From Andeanibacterium fulvum (GTDB taxonomy: Bacteria; Pseudomonadota; Alphaproteobacteria; Sphingomonadales; Sphingomonadaceae): a stretch of 64,000 bases of DNA. The number at the start of each line of letters is the position of its first letter. Positions within the stretch are counted from its first letter, which is position 1. The stretch spans positions 434,001-498,000 of the forward strand of contig NZ_JBANRM010000001.1 of NCBI RefSeq assembly GCF_037154085.1, read 5' to 3'. Below the pieces are notes generated by a model. The model saw only the letters and a program-made list of their open reading frames with translations, searched no databases and was not told the DNA's origin. Below are positions 32,636 through 40,159 of this stretch, one piece after another. The translations under genes were made by a program, and so were the position numbers.

Positions 32636-33907
32636 TTAGCCGACTTTGACTTCGACTGGATACTTGGCTGCAATCTGCATTACCTCCTTACCCCACAGCG
32701 CCAACGCCTCCCGTTTCTCGTTGGTATACTGGTGACGGTGATAGACGCCAGCGACGCCAGCCATAGCTGATCCTGACTGGTGATTGAGCACCGCCTCAGA
32801 AACCACCAAGGGTATGCCAAGACGCTGGAGACCAGTTGCCACCGTCCGTCGAATATCATGCATTGTGAAGTGACCGGCCTCATAGCCGAGCTTTTCGTCC
32901 ACGCTTGCCCTGATGCGCTTCCAGGCCTTCGATAGTCCGCTGACGCTGTTCGTATTGGTGACCTTCGATGCCAACAGGATCTGGGATTGCTTGTGGGCCT
33001 CGTCAGGGTCGATGCCAGCCGCCATGAATATCTCGGTGATGACTGCCAGGGCCTGGGCGGATAGCGGCACCACATTCGCTTTGCCGTTTTTCGCTCGGTC
33101 GCCCGGAACTGTCCAGACTTTCGCCTTGAAGTCGAACTCATCGCACGCCGCATCAAGCACTTCACCTCTGCGTTGAGCCGTAAGAATAAGCATCTGCACG
33201 AGATGGCCGAACGGATAGCCATCCTCGACCGCAGATTGCCACAGCGCAGCAAGCTCACGGTCGCTGAGTACACGGTCGCGAGGCTCATTCCGCTTCGGGC
33301 GCCACGCATCCCGGCAGGGGTTGGCTGGCATATGCTCAAGTCTGGTGAGCGCCCACGTGTAGAAGGTCGAAAGATGGCGATACACGATGCGCGCCATCGT
33401 CAGGGTTTCCTTGCCCCGCTCGAACGCAATTTTCTCAACGAAGCGGCTCACGTCACTTCGGGTAATGGAGTCCGCCAGCCGGTCTCCAATCTCGGGCTCG
33501 ATGTATTTTCGGAACACTCGATCGAACTCCCTCGCGCTCCGCTTTTTGCCCTCGATCTGCTGAGCAAGGTACGTCTCGTAGAGTTCCGCGACTGTCCCGA
33601 CCCCTTTTGATCCCTTTCTCTTTGCCCCCGCCTTTCTGGCGATGCTCTTGCCCTGCTCGACATCGACAAGCAGATCGCGCGCCTTCTTTCGGGCATGGGC
33701 CAGTGTAAAGCTTGGCCCATGGCGTCCGATTGTCACATTCAACCATTTGCCCTGAACCCGCTTGCGCAGAATGTACGTCTTGATACCACTGGCACCCATG
33801 CGGAGCCTAAGGCCGGGTACGATACCATCGGCGAGCTCAACCTGACCCGCAGTCGGCGCCTTCAGCCCTGCGATCTTCGCATCCGTCAAACCTACTTTGT
33901 TCGCCAT
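32636..33907 (-). CDS. int: ICE integrase, tyrosine recombinase (P4-like, DUF4102 N-terminus)
   Basis: 423 aa. The N-terminal DUF4102 region (LTDAKIAGLKAPTAGQ, then GLRLRMGASGIKTYILRKR) is typical of integrases that use tRNA 3' ends. The catalytic domain has Arg in AQRRGEVLDAA, HDIRRTVATGLQRLG (H-x-x-R) and Tyr in GVYHRHQY. It lies 105 bases from a tRNA-Lys fragment, its expected attachment site. The promoter has a LexA-type box over the -35, and the leader has a hairpin just before ATG. It should catalyse integration and, after SOS derepression, excision. Confidence 0.93.
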   Translation of the reverse strand: MANKVGLTDAKIAGLKAPTAGQVELADGIVPGLRLRMGASGIKTYILRKRVQGKWLNVTIGRHGPSFTLAHARKKARDLLVDVEQGKSIARKAGAKRKGSKGVGTVAELYETYLAQQIEGKKRSAREFDRVFRKYIEPEIGDRLADSITRSDVSRFVEKIAFERGKETLTMARIVYRHLSTFYTWALTRLEHMPANPCRDAWRPKRNEPRDRVLSDRELAALWQSAVEDGYPFGHLVQMLILTAQRRGEVLDAACDEFDFKAKVWTVPGDRAKNGKANVVPLSAQALAVITEIFMAAGIDPDEAHKQSQILLASKVTNTNSVSGLSKAWKRIRASVDEKLGYEAGHFTMHDIRRTVATGLQRLGIPLVVSEAVLNHQSGSAMAGVAGVYHRHQYTNEKREALALWGKEVMQIAAKYPVEVKVG

Positions 33908-33915
33908 ATGTACCT

Positions 33916-33930
33916 GCTACCTTAGGTAGC
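33916..33930 (-). promoter_or_regulatory. Leader hairpin before int
   Basis: GCTACC-TTA-GGTAGC, a perfect 6-base stem, 8 bases before the int start codon on the minus strand. On the plus strand it is followed by TTTTT (33931-33935) and would also work as a terminator for transcripts coming from inside int. Confidence 0.5.
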
Positions 33931-33932
33931 TT

Positions 33933-33965
33933 TTTGTAGTGGATACTGGCGAACATTTCAAGAAC
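33933..33965 (-). promoter_or_regulatory. int promoter overlapped by a LexA-type (SOS) box
   Basis: On the minus strand GTTC-TTGAAAT-GTTC spans 33965-33951, an exact GTTC-N7-GTTC. Its spacer contains the -35 TTGAAA (33961-33956). A 17-base spacer leads to TACAAA (33938-33933) as -10. The architecture is the same as at the mobilisation promoter (5039-5071). Confidence 0.75.
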
Positions 33966-34011
33966 AATGCGGACTATGAATCGCAGATTTCCGCCATTCT
34001 TGGACCCATGC

Positions 34012-34083
34012 GGACGCGCTAGGACCCTCTGATCATGGCTCTTAATCAGCGGGTCCTAGGTTCGAGCCCTAGTGCGTCCACCA
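34012..34083 (+). other. attR: 3' fragment of tRNA-Lys(CTT) fused to element sequence
   Basis: From the anticodon loop onward (CTCTTAA at about 34039-34045, anticodon CTT) the sequence is a normal tRNA 3' half: anticodon-stem arm, variable loop, T arm (CTAGG-TTCGAGC-CCTAG) and acceptor strand TGCGTCC plus ACCA. The 5' part lacks a D arm, so this is not a working tRNA. The left half is element sequence that is nearly the inverse complement of the right half (GGACGCG and CTAGGACCC arms, then CTGAT with ATCAG). The intact tRNA should lie beyond the left edge of the window. This marks the right end of the ICE. Confidence 0.75.
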
Positions 34084-34237
34084 AACCTTTCCAAACAGAA
34101 TGGCCCTACCCAGCGCTCTGCAACTGACCGTTGCGGATGTGTGCCTATACGGCCAATCCCATAGGGCCTGCCTCAGCAAATTCTAATGCGCGCGAATTAT
34201 TCGCCATTCTCGATCCTCTGGAACAAGGAGACGGGAC

Positions 34238-34855
34238 ATGAGGAAATTGGCAGCTCTCGCGGCCTGCATCGCCGGCATGGCGGCCCTGCCGGCCCACGCG
34301 CAGGACACAGGCAAGAGCGTCGAGGCCTTTGCCGGCCCAATCATCGGCTACGATACGGTGAAGCTGGATGACGGTGTCGTCAGTATCGACGATGACGGCG
34401 TGATGTACGGCTTCGTCGGCGGGGCCGATTATCAGTTCAACAATTCATTCTTCGGCGGCGTGGAAGCGGAATATGCCGATTCCGACACAGGCGACGCTGC
34501 CACAGACGTACTTTCACCGGGGGATAAGCTCAGCCTGCTGGCCGACCGCCAGATCTATATCGGCGCACGCATCGGGATGCGGCTGGCCGATAATTCCAAG
34601 GTCTATCTGAAGGGCGGCTATGTCAGCGCCAAGATCAAGGGCATCTATGAGGATGGAGTGGATTCCGTGTCCGACAGCGTGGATGTCAGCGGCTTCCTGC
34701 TGGGTGCAGGCGCCGACTTCCGGATAACGCGCAATCTCATGCTGCGCGGCGAATATCGCTATTCCGAATACAACAACATCGAAGTGGCCGGATACAACAC
34801 CGGAATAGACGCCACCCGCCATCAGGTGGTGGGCGGCGTGCTCTACGGCTTCTGA
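34238..34855 (+). CDS. Outer-membrane beta-barrel protein (porin-like, Opa/OmpA-type barrel)
   Basis: 205 aa, with signal peptide MRKLAALAACIAGMAALPAHA. The mature protein has alternating strands (VYLKGGYVSAKIKG, LMLRGEYRYSEYNN) and ends in an aromatic, GVLYGF, the usual barrel-assembly signal. Length and strand count fit an 8-stranded barrel. AAGGAGACG precedes ATG. First chromosomal gene after the ICE. Confidence 0.85.
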   Translation: MRKLAALAACIAGMAALPAHAQDTGKSVEAFAGPIIGYDTVKLDDGVVSIDDDGVMYGFVGGADYQFNNSFFGGVEAEYADSDTGDAATDVLSPGDKLSLLADRQIYIGARIGMRLADNSKVYLKGGYVSAKIKGIYEDGVDSVSDSVDVSGFLLGAGADFRITRNLMLRGEYRYSEYNNIEVAGYNTGIDATRHQVVGGVLYGF

Positions 34856-34866
34856 TCGGGAATATT

Positions 34867-34893
34867 GGCGGGCGCGCAATCATCGCGCCCGCC
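34867..34893 (+). terminator. GC-rich hairpin after the barrel protein
   Basis: GGCGGGCGCG and CGCGCCCGCC, a perfect 10-base stem with a 7-base loop, between convergent genes. No T tract, so termination efficiency is uncertain. Confidence 0.6.
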
Positions 34894-34906
34894 CTGCACT
34901 CTATCC

Positions 34907-35674
34907 CTACTCCCCGCCCTCGTCCGGCTTCCCGTCGAGCTGCTGATATTCCACGGCAATGCTGGGATCGCAGTCATACGGATAGACGTGCTGGCCGGGA
35001 TAGCTCTTCCACTGGATGATCCGGGCACCATTATTGTCGAGCACTTCCGGATCCTCGAACCACTGAATTGCCAGCAGCGTTCCATCGTCGAGCTTGCGAT
35101 AGCGTTCGACCATATGGATGTTTTCCGAATGGTCGAGCCCGTTATTGGTGATGGTCGACGGCGCGATATGAGTCGTGTCGATCACCAGTTCGTCGCCCTC
35201 CCAATGGCCAACCGAATGACCCATCTTGGAATGCGGAGCGTCGGCCGGGGGATGGCTGCGGCCATCCATGAAGACGATCCGGACCTGATCGAAATATTCG
35301 TATTTGAACACGATCATCGCGTCTGACTGATAGATCTCGAAGGGGAATGGCCCCTGGATCGAATAGACGACCGATGGCGCCAGGCACACACGAGACAGCT
35401 TCATCTCGTCTGTGGGCTTCCAAGCCTCGGCCTTGGCCAGCGCATCGGGCCTGAGCTTCAGCCCGCCATATTCGTTCTCGGGAAACTCGACGACGCCCGT
35501 ATCCTCGATCACGACGGTATTGGGCGGCAATTTGCCGACCATGGCCTGCGCCTCCGCAGAAGGCTTGCCAAAATCGAGGTTCCAGAAGCCGCCAAAATCC
35601 GGATGGCTCTCGGCCTGTGCAGGCGATCCCAGCAGTACGACAATCGGCAGGAGTGTAGCGGAAAGGCGGCGCAT
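34907..35674 (-). CDS. Periplasmic protein of unknown function, co-transcribed with a DUF6152-like gene
   Basis: 255 aa with signal peptide MRRLSATLLPIVVLLGSPAQA. The mature part has repeated FEIYQSDAMIVFKYEYFDQVRIVFMDGR and HPPADAPHSKMGHSVGHWEGDELVIDTTHI motifs. I know these from a common, functionally unassigned proteobacterial family found next to DUF6152 genes. It starts within the stop of the upstream gene (TGATG), so translation is coupled. Confidence 0.75.
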   Translation of the reverse strand: MRRLSATLLPIVVLLGSPAQAESHPDFGGFWNLDFGKPSAEAQAMVGKLPPNTVVIEDTGVVEFPENEYGGLKLRPDALAKAEAWKPTDEMKLSRVCLAPSVVYSIQGPFPFEIYQSDAMIVFKYEYFDQVRIVFMDGRSHPPADAPHSKMGHSVGHWEGDELVIDTTHIAPSTITNNGLDHSENIHMVERYRKLDDGTLLAIQWFEDPEVLDNNGARIIQWKSYPGQHVYPYDCDPSIAVEYQQLDGKPDEGGE

Positions 35675-36069
35675 CAGCTATCGCCCTGGCCGAAGGGCGC
35701 ATTGCCGATCAGCTTGCCCTTGGCATCGAAAGCCTGCTTGAGCCGGAGATAGGGCTTGCCGTCGCGGGACACCCAGCCCTCGATCGAGATCGTATCGCCG
35801 GCCTTGATGACGTCCCGGCTCCAACCGCGACGCACCAGCACGACAGGCGCATTGGTTTCGGCGCGCCAATGCACCACCTTTCCGTCCGCGCCCTTAACAT
35901 CCAGCGCGATGGTGCCGTGCGGATTGGTAAAGCGGAATTCGGTAACCGTGCCTTTGATGGTGATGACTTTCACCGGGTCAAAGAAGGCCGCGAAAGAATG
36001 GTGTGCCTGAGCCGCCGCAGGCACCAGCACGGCCAGCGCGGCCGCCGCTATGGTCCGGAATTTCAGCAT
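35674..36069 (-). CDS. DUF6152-like periplasmic protein
   Basis: 131 aa with signal peptide MLKFRTIAAAALAVLVPAAAQA, then HHSFAAFFDPVKVITIKGTVTEFRFTNPH and VKGADGKVVHWRAETNAP. This matches the DUF6152 pattern (the HHSFAAxFD start and WxxE). It is probably an OB-like small beta-barrel domain. It leads a two-gene unit with the gene at 34907. Confidence 0.82.
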   Translation of the reverse strand: MLKFRTIAAAALAVLVPAAAQAHHSFAAFFDPVKVITIKGTVTEFRFTNPHGTIALDVKGADGKVVHWRAETNAPVVLVRRGWSRDVIKAGDTISIEGWVSRDGKPYLRLKQAFDAKGKLIGNAPFGQGDS

Positions 36070-36094
36070 TTGCGATTTACTCTCCGTTGCGCCC

Positions 36095-36598
36095 CTATAG
36101 TTGCTGATCGGGCGCTTCGGTGATGTCGATATACCTTCCGTCGTAATATGTCAGCGGCTTAGCATTTTCACGGTGTCGCGCGGCAATCAGCTCGCCGATG
36201 AAGATCGTGTGCGTGCCGAATGTGTGGCGATGGGCCAGCTTGCACAGCAAGCTCGATTGGGCGGAAGCGAGCACGGGCATGCCCTGCTCTTCCACCCAGT
36301 CGCCCACGGAAAAGCGCTCTTCACCGGCACCGACTCGCATGAAGCAATCCGCCACGTCGCGATTGCCGACGCCGAGCACATTGACGCAAAAACGGTCGGC
36401 AAAGCCCAGCGGCTCATGAAGGGTCGATGCGCGGTTGATGCAGACCAGAAGCGATGGAGGATCGAAGCTGAGCGAACTAACCGCCGTCGCGAGAATCCCG
36501 AACCTTTCGCCATCATGGCCGGTCGTCACGGCATAGACGGTGGCGGCGACGTGCCGCATCGCGCTGCGAAAGGCGCCTAGAATTTCGTCCTGACCCAT
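36095..36598 (-). CDS. Flavin reductase-like FMN-binding protein
   Basis: 167 aa. The split-barrel flavin reductase fold: FRSAMRHVAATVYAVTTGHDGERFGILATAVSSLSFDPPSLLVCINRAST, the family signature, and the C-terminal YYDGRYIDI. It would use NAD(P)H to reduce FMN or FAD, supplying a monooxygenase or free flavin. It is divergent to the riboflavin genes, which makes a flavin-related role natural. Confidence 0.88.
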   Translation of the reverse strand: MGQDEILGAFRSAMRHVAATVYAVTTGHDGERFGILATAVSSLSFDPPSLLVCINRASTLHEPLGFADRFCVNVLGVGNRDVADCFMRVGAGEERFSVGDWVEEQGMPVLASAQSSLLCKLAHRHTFGTHTIFIGELIAARHRENAKPLTYYDGRYIDITEAPDQQL

Positions 36599-36681
36599 GG
36601 AATCTCCATTATTCGCAGCCGGTCATGCGTCCTAATACGTCACGGAGCAATCGCCAACAGAATGTGTGTCGACTCACTTGC

Positions 36682-36701
36682 AATCACATTATGATGTGAT
36701 T
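36682..36701. promoter_or_regulatory. Palindrome at the ribB start, candidate operator
   Basis: AATCACAT (36682-36689), TATG, ATGTGATT (36694-36701): perfect 8-base arms with a 4-base centre, ending one base before the AGGTGG ribosome site of ribB. A typical size for an HTH-dimer operator. Confidence 0.55.
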
Positions 36702-36712
36702 AGGTGGCTCGC

Positions 36713-38023
36713 ATGAGCAACCAGACCATCACTCGCGTTCGCGAGATCGTCGCTGAAGGGCGCATGTCGCGCGCCGGGCTGGCCCGCGCAGCAGGCCTCC
36801 ACGCCAATACATTGCGCGATTGCACCGATCCCGGCTGGAACCCTACCGCGGACACGCTCGCCAAGCTTGAACGCTTCCTCAACGCCAATGACGATGCGCC
36901 CGTGCTGGTCCCCATCGAGCAGATCATCGATGAAGCCCGCAACGGCCGCATGTATATTCTGGTGGATGACGAGGATCGCGAAAATGAGGGCGATCTTATC
37001 ATTCCCGGCCAGATGGCCACTCCCGATGCAATCAACTTCATGGCCACGCATGGCCGCGGCCTGATCTGCCTCGCCCTGACCAAGGCGCGCGTGGATCAAC
37101 TGGGGCTGGAGCTGATGAGCCGCAACAACCGCACTCGCCATGAAACCGCCTTCACCACTTCGATAGAAGCGCGCGTGGGCGTCACCACCGGGATCAGCGC
37201 CGGTGATCGCGCCCGGACCGTTTCCGTGGCCATCGATGCCTCCAAGAGCCAGGAAGACATCGTCACGCCCGGCCACGTCTTCCCGCTGGTAGCCAAGGAT
37301 GGCGGCGTGCTGGTGCGCGCGGGCCATACCGAAGCCTCGGTCGACATTTCCCGCCTTGCCGGCCTCAATCCCTCGGGTGTGATCTGCGAGATCATGAATG
37401 AGGACGGCACCATGGCGCGAATGGACGACCTGATCCGCTTCGCACGCCTCCACAACCTCAAGATGGGCACGATCCGGGACCTGATCGCCTATCGCCGCAA
37501 GCACGACCATCTGGTGGAGAAGACCGCCGAAACGCGCTTCACCAGCCATTGGGGCGGTGAATGGCGTGCCGTCAGTTTCTACAACAAGGCGACCCGGGCC
37601 GAGACTATGGCACTGGTGAAAGGCCATATCGATCCGGCAAAGCCCACACTGGTGCGGATGCATGCCCTTTCCATCTTCGACGATGTCTTTGCCGATAGCT
37701 GCGGCAGGCACGGATTGCTGGAAGGCGCGATGAAGGCCATCGGCACTGAAGGTGCGGGCGTGGTAGTGCTGATCAACCGGCCCAGCCCTGACTTCGCCAG
37801 TCGTTCGATCAGGAATCGCGAAACACCGGCCAGCCAGCGCGACAGCAATGACGATATGGCGCAAGAGCAGCGCGATTACGGGGTCGGCGCCCAGATTCTT
37901 GCGGAACTCGGCGTCCGCGACATGATCCTGCTGACCAATACCCAGCATTCCCTTGTCGGCCTTGAGGGGTATGACCTCTCGATCGTCGGCGAACGTCCCA
38001 TTGAACTCGAAGGAGCCGCATGA
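36713..38023 (+). CDS. ribB: 3,4-dihydroxy-2-butanone 4-phosphate synthase with N-terminal HTH and degenerate GCH II domain
   Basis: 436 aa from ATG at 36713 (AGGTGG 5 bases upstream); GTG at 36704 would add three residues. Residues 1-60 look like an HTH (ITRVREIVAEGRMSRAGLARAAGLHANTLRD). The DHBP synthase domain has DDEDRENEGD, RAGHTEAS and VICEIMNEDG, so it makes the four-carbon riboflavin precursor from ribulose 5-phosphate. The C-terminal 190 residues have the GTP cyclohydrolase II fold but lack the Cys-rich zinc signature and the GDxFGSxRC segment, so they are not expected to be active. It is followed by ribH with overlapping codons. Confidence 0.9.
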   Translation: MSNQTITRVREIVAEGRMSRAGLARAAGLHANTLRDCTDPGWNPTADTLAKLERFLNANDDAPVLVPIEQIIDEARNGRMYILVDDEDRENEGDLIIPGQMATPDAINFMATHGRGLICLALTKARVDQLGLELMSRNNRTRHETAFTTSIEARVGVTTGISAGDRARTVSVAIDASKSQEDIVTPGHVFPLVAKDGGVLVRAGHTEASVDISRLAGLNPSGVICEIMNEDGTMARMDDLIRFARLHNLKMGTIRDLIAYRRKHDHLVEKTAETRFTSHWGGEWRAVSFYNKATRAETMALVKGHIDPAKPTLVRMHALSIFDDVFADSCGRHGLLEGAMKAIGTEGAGVVVLINRPSPDFASRSIRNRETPASQRDSNDDMAQEQRDYGVGAQILAELGVRDMILLTNTQHSLVGLEGYDLSIVGERPIELEGAA

Positions 38024-38442
38024 TGGCCAATTTCCTGATCGTCGAAGCGCGCTTCTATGACCACCTCAACGATATGCTCGTCGCCGGCGCCCGCGCCGCG
38101 TTGGAAAATGCAGGCCACAGCGTGGACGTGCTGACAGTGCCTGGCGCGCTGGAAGTGCCCGGGGCCATCGCCCTCGCGAGCGAGAGTGGCCGCTATGACG
38201 GCTATGTCGGCATCGGCGTGGTCATCCGGGGCGAGACCTATCACTTCGAGATCGTCGCAGGAGAAAGCGCGCGCGGGATCATGGCCCTGACCATGGATGG
38301 GCTTGCGATCGGCAACGGTATCCTTACCGTAGAGAACGAAGCGCAGGCATTGGTTCGCGCCGATCCCGCCCAGAAGGACAAGGGCGGTGAAGCGGCGACG
38401 GCAGCCATGGCCCTGCTGGCGATCAGGGAGAAATATGCATGA
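38020..38442 (+). CDS. ribH: 6,7-dimethyl-8-ribityllumazine synthase
   Basis: 140 aa (139 from the second ATG at 38023, slightly better spaced from AGGAG). It condenses the RibB product with the pyrimidine intermediate. Typical motifs: VPGALEVPGAIALASESG, then GVVIRGETYHFEIVAGESARGIM (H for catalysis) and GILTVENEAQAL. It overlaps the ribB stop (ATGATG) and the following oxidoreductase start, so the three genes form one translationally linked unit. Confidence 0.94.
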   Translation: MMANFLIVEARFYDHLNDMLVAGARAALENAGHSVDVLTVPGALEVPGAIALASESGRYDGYVGIGVVIRGETYHFEIVAGESARGIMALTMDGLAIGNGILTVENEAQALVRADPAQKDKGGEAATAAMALLAIREKYA

Positions 38443-39365
38443 CCTCACATCCTGCAATCGGCGGCATCCGCCTGTGCCTGGGCGGAAACGTATTCGGCTG
38501 GACCGCCGATGAGGATGCGAGCTTTGCTGTGCTCGACAAGTTCTATGCGGCCGGCGGTCGCATGGTCGATACGGCACAGGGCTATTCCGACTGGGCGCCC
38601 GGCCATGTCGGCGGCGAGAGCGAGGCGGTAATCGGCAAGTGGCTGGACGTACGCGGAGTGCGCTCCGACATGCTGATCGCCACCAAGACCGGCATGCACT
38701 GCAACCCCGGCGACCTCGCGCCCGAAAAGGTGGCAGCGGAACTGGAAAAATCGCTGGAGCGGCTGCGCAGCGACTATGTCGACCTCTATTACGCCCATCG
38801 CGACGACGAGACGGTGCCCCTCGATGAAGTGACTGGCGGCTTCGATGCATTGGTGAAGGCAGGCAAGGTTCGCGAACTGGGCGCCTCCAATTTCACGGCG
38901 GATCGCCTGATCGCGGCAATCGATACGGCGGAATCTGCCGGGCAGACGCCTTACAGCGCATTGCAGAACGAATATAATCTCGTCCGCCGCAGCGATTACG
39001 AAGGTCCCGTGCAGGACCTGTGCGTGGCACGCGGGATTGCCGCCCTGCCCTATTTCGGGCTCGCATCCGGCTTCCTGACCGGCAAATATCGCTCTCGTGA
39101 CGATTTCGGCCAATCCGCCCGCGGATATGGAATGGACCGCTTCTTCGAGCAGGGCCTGCCGATCCTTGGCGTGATGGACGTGATCGCAACAGAGACCGGG
39201 GCGAGCCACGCGGCAATCGCACTAGCCTGGATCAATGCCCAGCCCGGCATTGCCGCCCCCATCGCCAGCGCGCGCACACCCGAACAGCTCGATGCCTTGC
39301 TCGAAGCAGTCACGCTGGAACTCACCGAAGAACAGATTGCACGCCTGAACGCAGCGGGAAGCTGA
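38439..39365 (+). CDS. Aldo/keto reductase
   Basis: 308 aa. TIM-barrel aldo/keto reductase with the catalytic set D (VDTAQGYSDWAPG), Tyr in the same segment, Lys (IATKTGM) and His (LYYAHRDDE). The C-terminal NADP-binding region is IGASRTPEQLD-like (IASARTPEQLDALLEAV). The start overlaps the ribH stop by 4 bases. The substrate is not predictable; co-transcription with ribH may be convenience rather than pathway. Confidence 0.9.
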   Translation: MTSHPAIGGIRLCLGGNVFGWTADEDASFAVLDKFYAAGGRMVDTAQGYSDWAPGHVGGESEAVIGKWLDVRGVRSDMLIATKTGMHCNPGDLAPEKVAAELEKSLERLRSDYVDLYYAHRDDETVPLDEVTGGFDALVKAGKVRELGASNFTADRLIAAIDTAESAGQTPYSALQNEYNLVRRSDYEGPVQDLCVARGIAALPYFGLASGFLTGKYRSRDDFGQSARGYGMDRFFEQGLPILGVMDVIATETGASHAAIALAWINAQPGIAAPIASARTPEQLDALLEAVTLELTEEQIARLNAAGS

Positions 39366-39514
39366 GCAACTCTCATCGAGTCGCCGCCAGAATTCGGCTG
39401 CGGCTCGATGAGCTTCGGCACTTAATGGCTTGAATTCAGACCTTGCTCCGACACGCCATCGACCATTCATAAAAATAGGCGCATCTCCCTAGGTATAAGT
39501 ACGGGAGAAATGCC

Positions 39515-40138
39515 ATGACACGCCTTGCTTCAATGGTATTGGGTTCAGCCCTTGGACTGGTATTCGCAACGCCTGCACTCGCCGCTTCGGACTATCTACT
39601 GGTCATAGACGGGGTCGACGGAGAAAGTTCCACCGCCGCCCCACTCGAAAGCTGGTCTTTCGGCCATAGCAATCCCACCACCTCAACCTCCATGTCGAGC
39701 GGACGGGTATCCGCACCACGCGATGCCCAATCCGGAATGGCCAGCGGCAAGCTGCGGGAATCGCCCACCAAGGCGAGCACCGGACGCGCACTTGCCGGTG
39801 GTGGGGATTGCGACGACACCGACTGCAAGGACCGCCCGGATCGGGTTGCGGCCGGAGATGTCGATGGAGACGGCGCCCTCGATTTTGCTCAGGCCGCGCG
39901 TCTTGATGAAGTTGGTCCACTCTCGCTGACGCTGCCCGCATCATCCAATGCGGCACGCAGCCTGTGTGGCAAGACCGACCATCTGCGCAGCGGACACATC
40001 GTGAAATCCGATGGGACGATCTACGATCTCAGCAGCTTTTCCTTCGGCGCCTGCACCGCACAGGGCAGTTCCGTGAAGGTCGCCGCTGGAGGAGGCAAAA
40101 TCAGGCAGACGACGGGACACGTCACTCTCATCAAGTGA
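39515..40138 (+). CDS. Secreted Hcp-like protein
   Basis: 207 aa with signal peptide (cleavage after ALAAS or ALA). The N-terminal segment DYLLVIDGVDGESSTAAPLESWSFG resembles the Hcp1 family start (FLxIDGIxGES...xxI...FSWG). A Ca-binding-like stretch DVDGDGALDF occurs near residue 117 in a loop rich in Ser, Gly and Asp. No type VI secretion genes are near. Hcp resemblance is moderate; an unrelated secreted beta protein is the alternative. Confidence 0.6.
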   Translation: MTRLASMVLGSALGLVFATPALAASDYLLVIDGVDGESSTAAPLESWSFGHSNPTTSTSMSSGRVSAPRDAQSGMASGKLRESPTKASTGRALAGGGDCDDTDCKDRPDRVAAGDVDGDGALDFAQAARLDEVGPLSLTLPASSNAARSLCGKTDHLRSGHIVKSDGTIYDLSSFSFGACTAQGSSVKVAAGGGKIRQTTGHVTLIK

Positions 40139-40159
40139 CGTGCCCGCTGTTCGGGCCAG

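Noticed and set aside
1..34000. Type IV secretion core genes (virB/tra)
   Set aside because: Only relaxase, coupling protein and transglycosylase are visible; the remaining machinery must lie to the left or be absent, and I do not claim it.
34012..34083. Functional tRNA-Lys(CTT)
   Set aside because: Only the 3' half is normal. There is no D arm, the length is 72 including CCA, and the 5' half folds back on the 3' half. Treated as an attachment-site fragment.
36599..36703. FMN riboswitch upstream of ribB
   Set aside because: The leader is too short and lacks the conserved multi-stem FMN element; only the palindrome is present.
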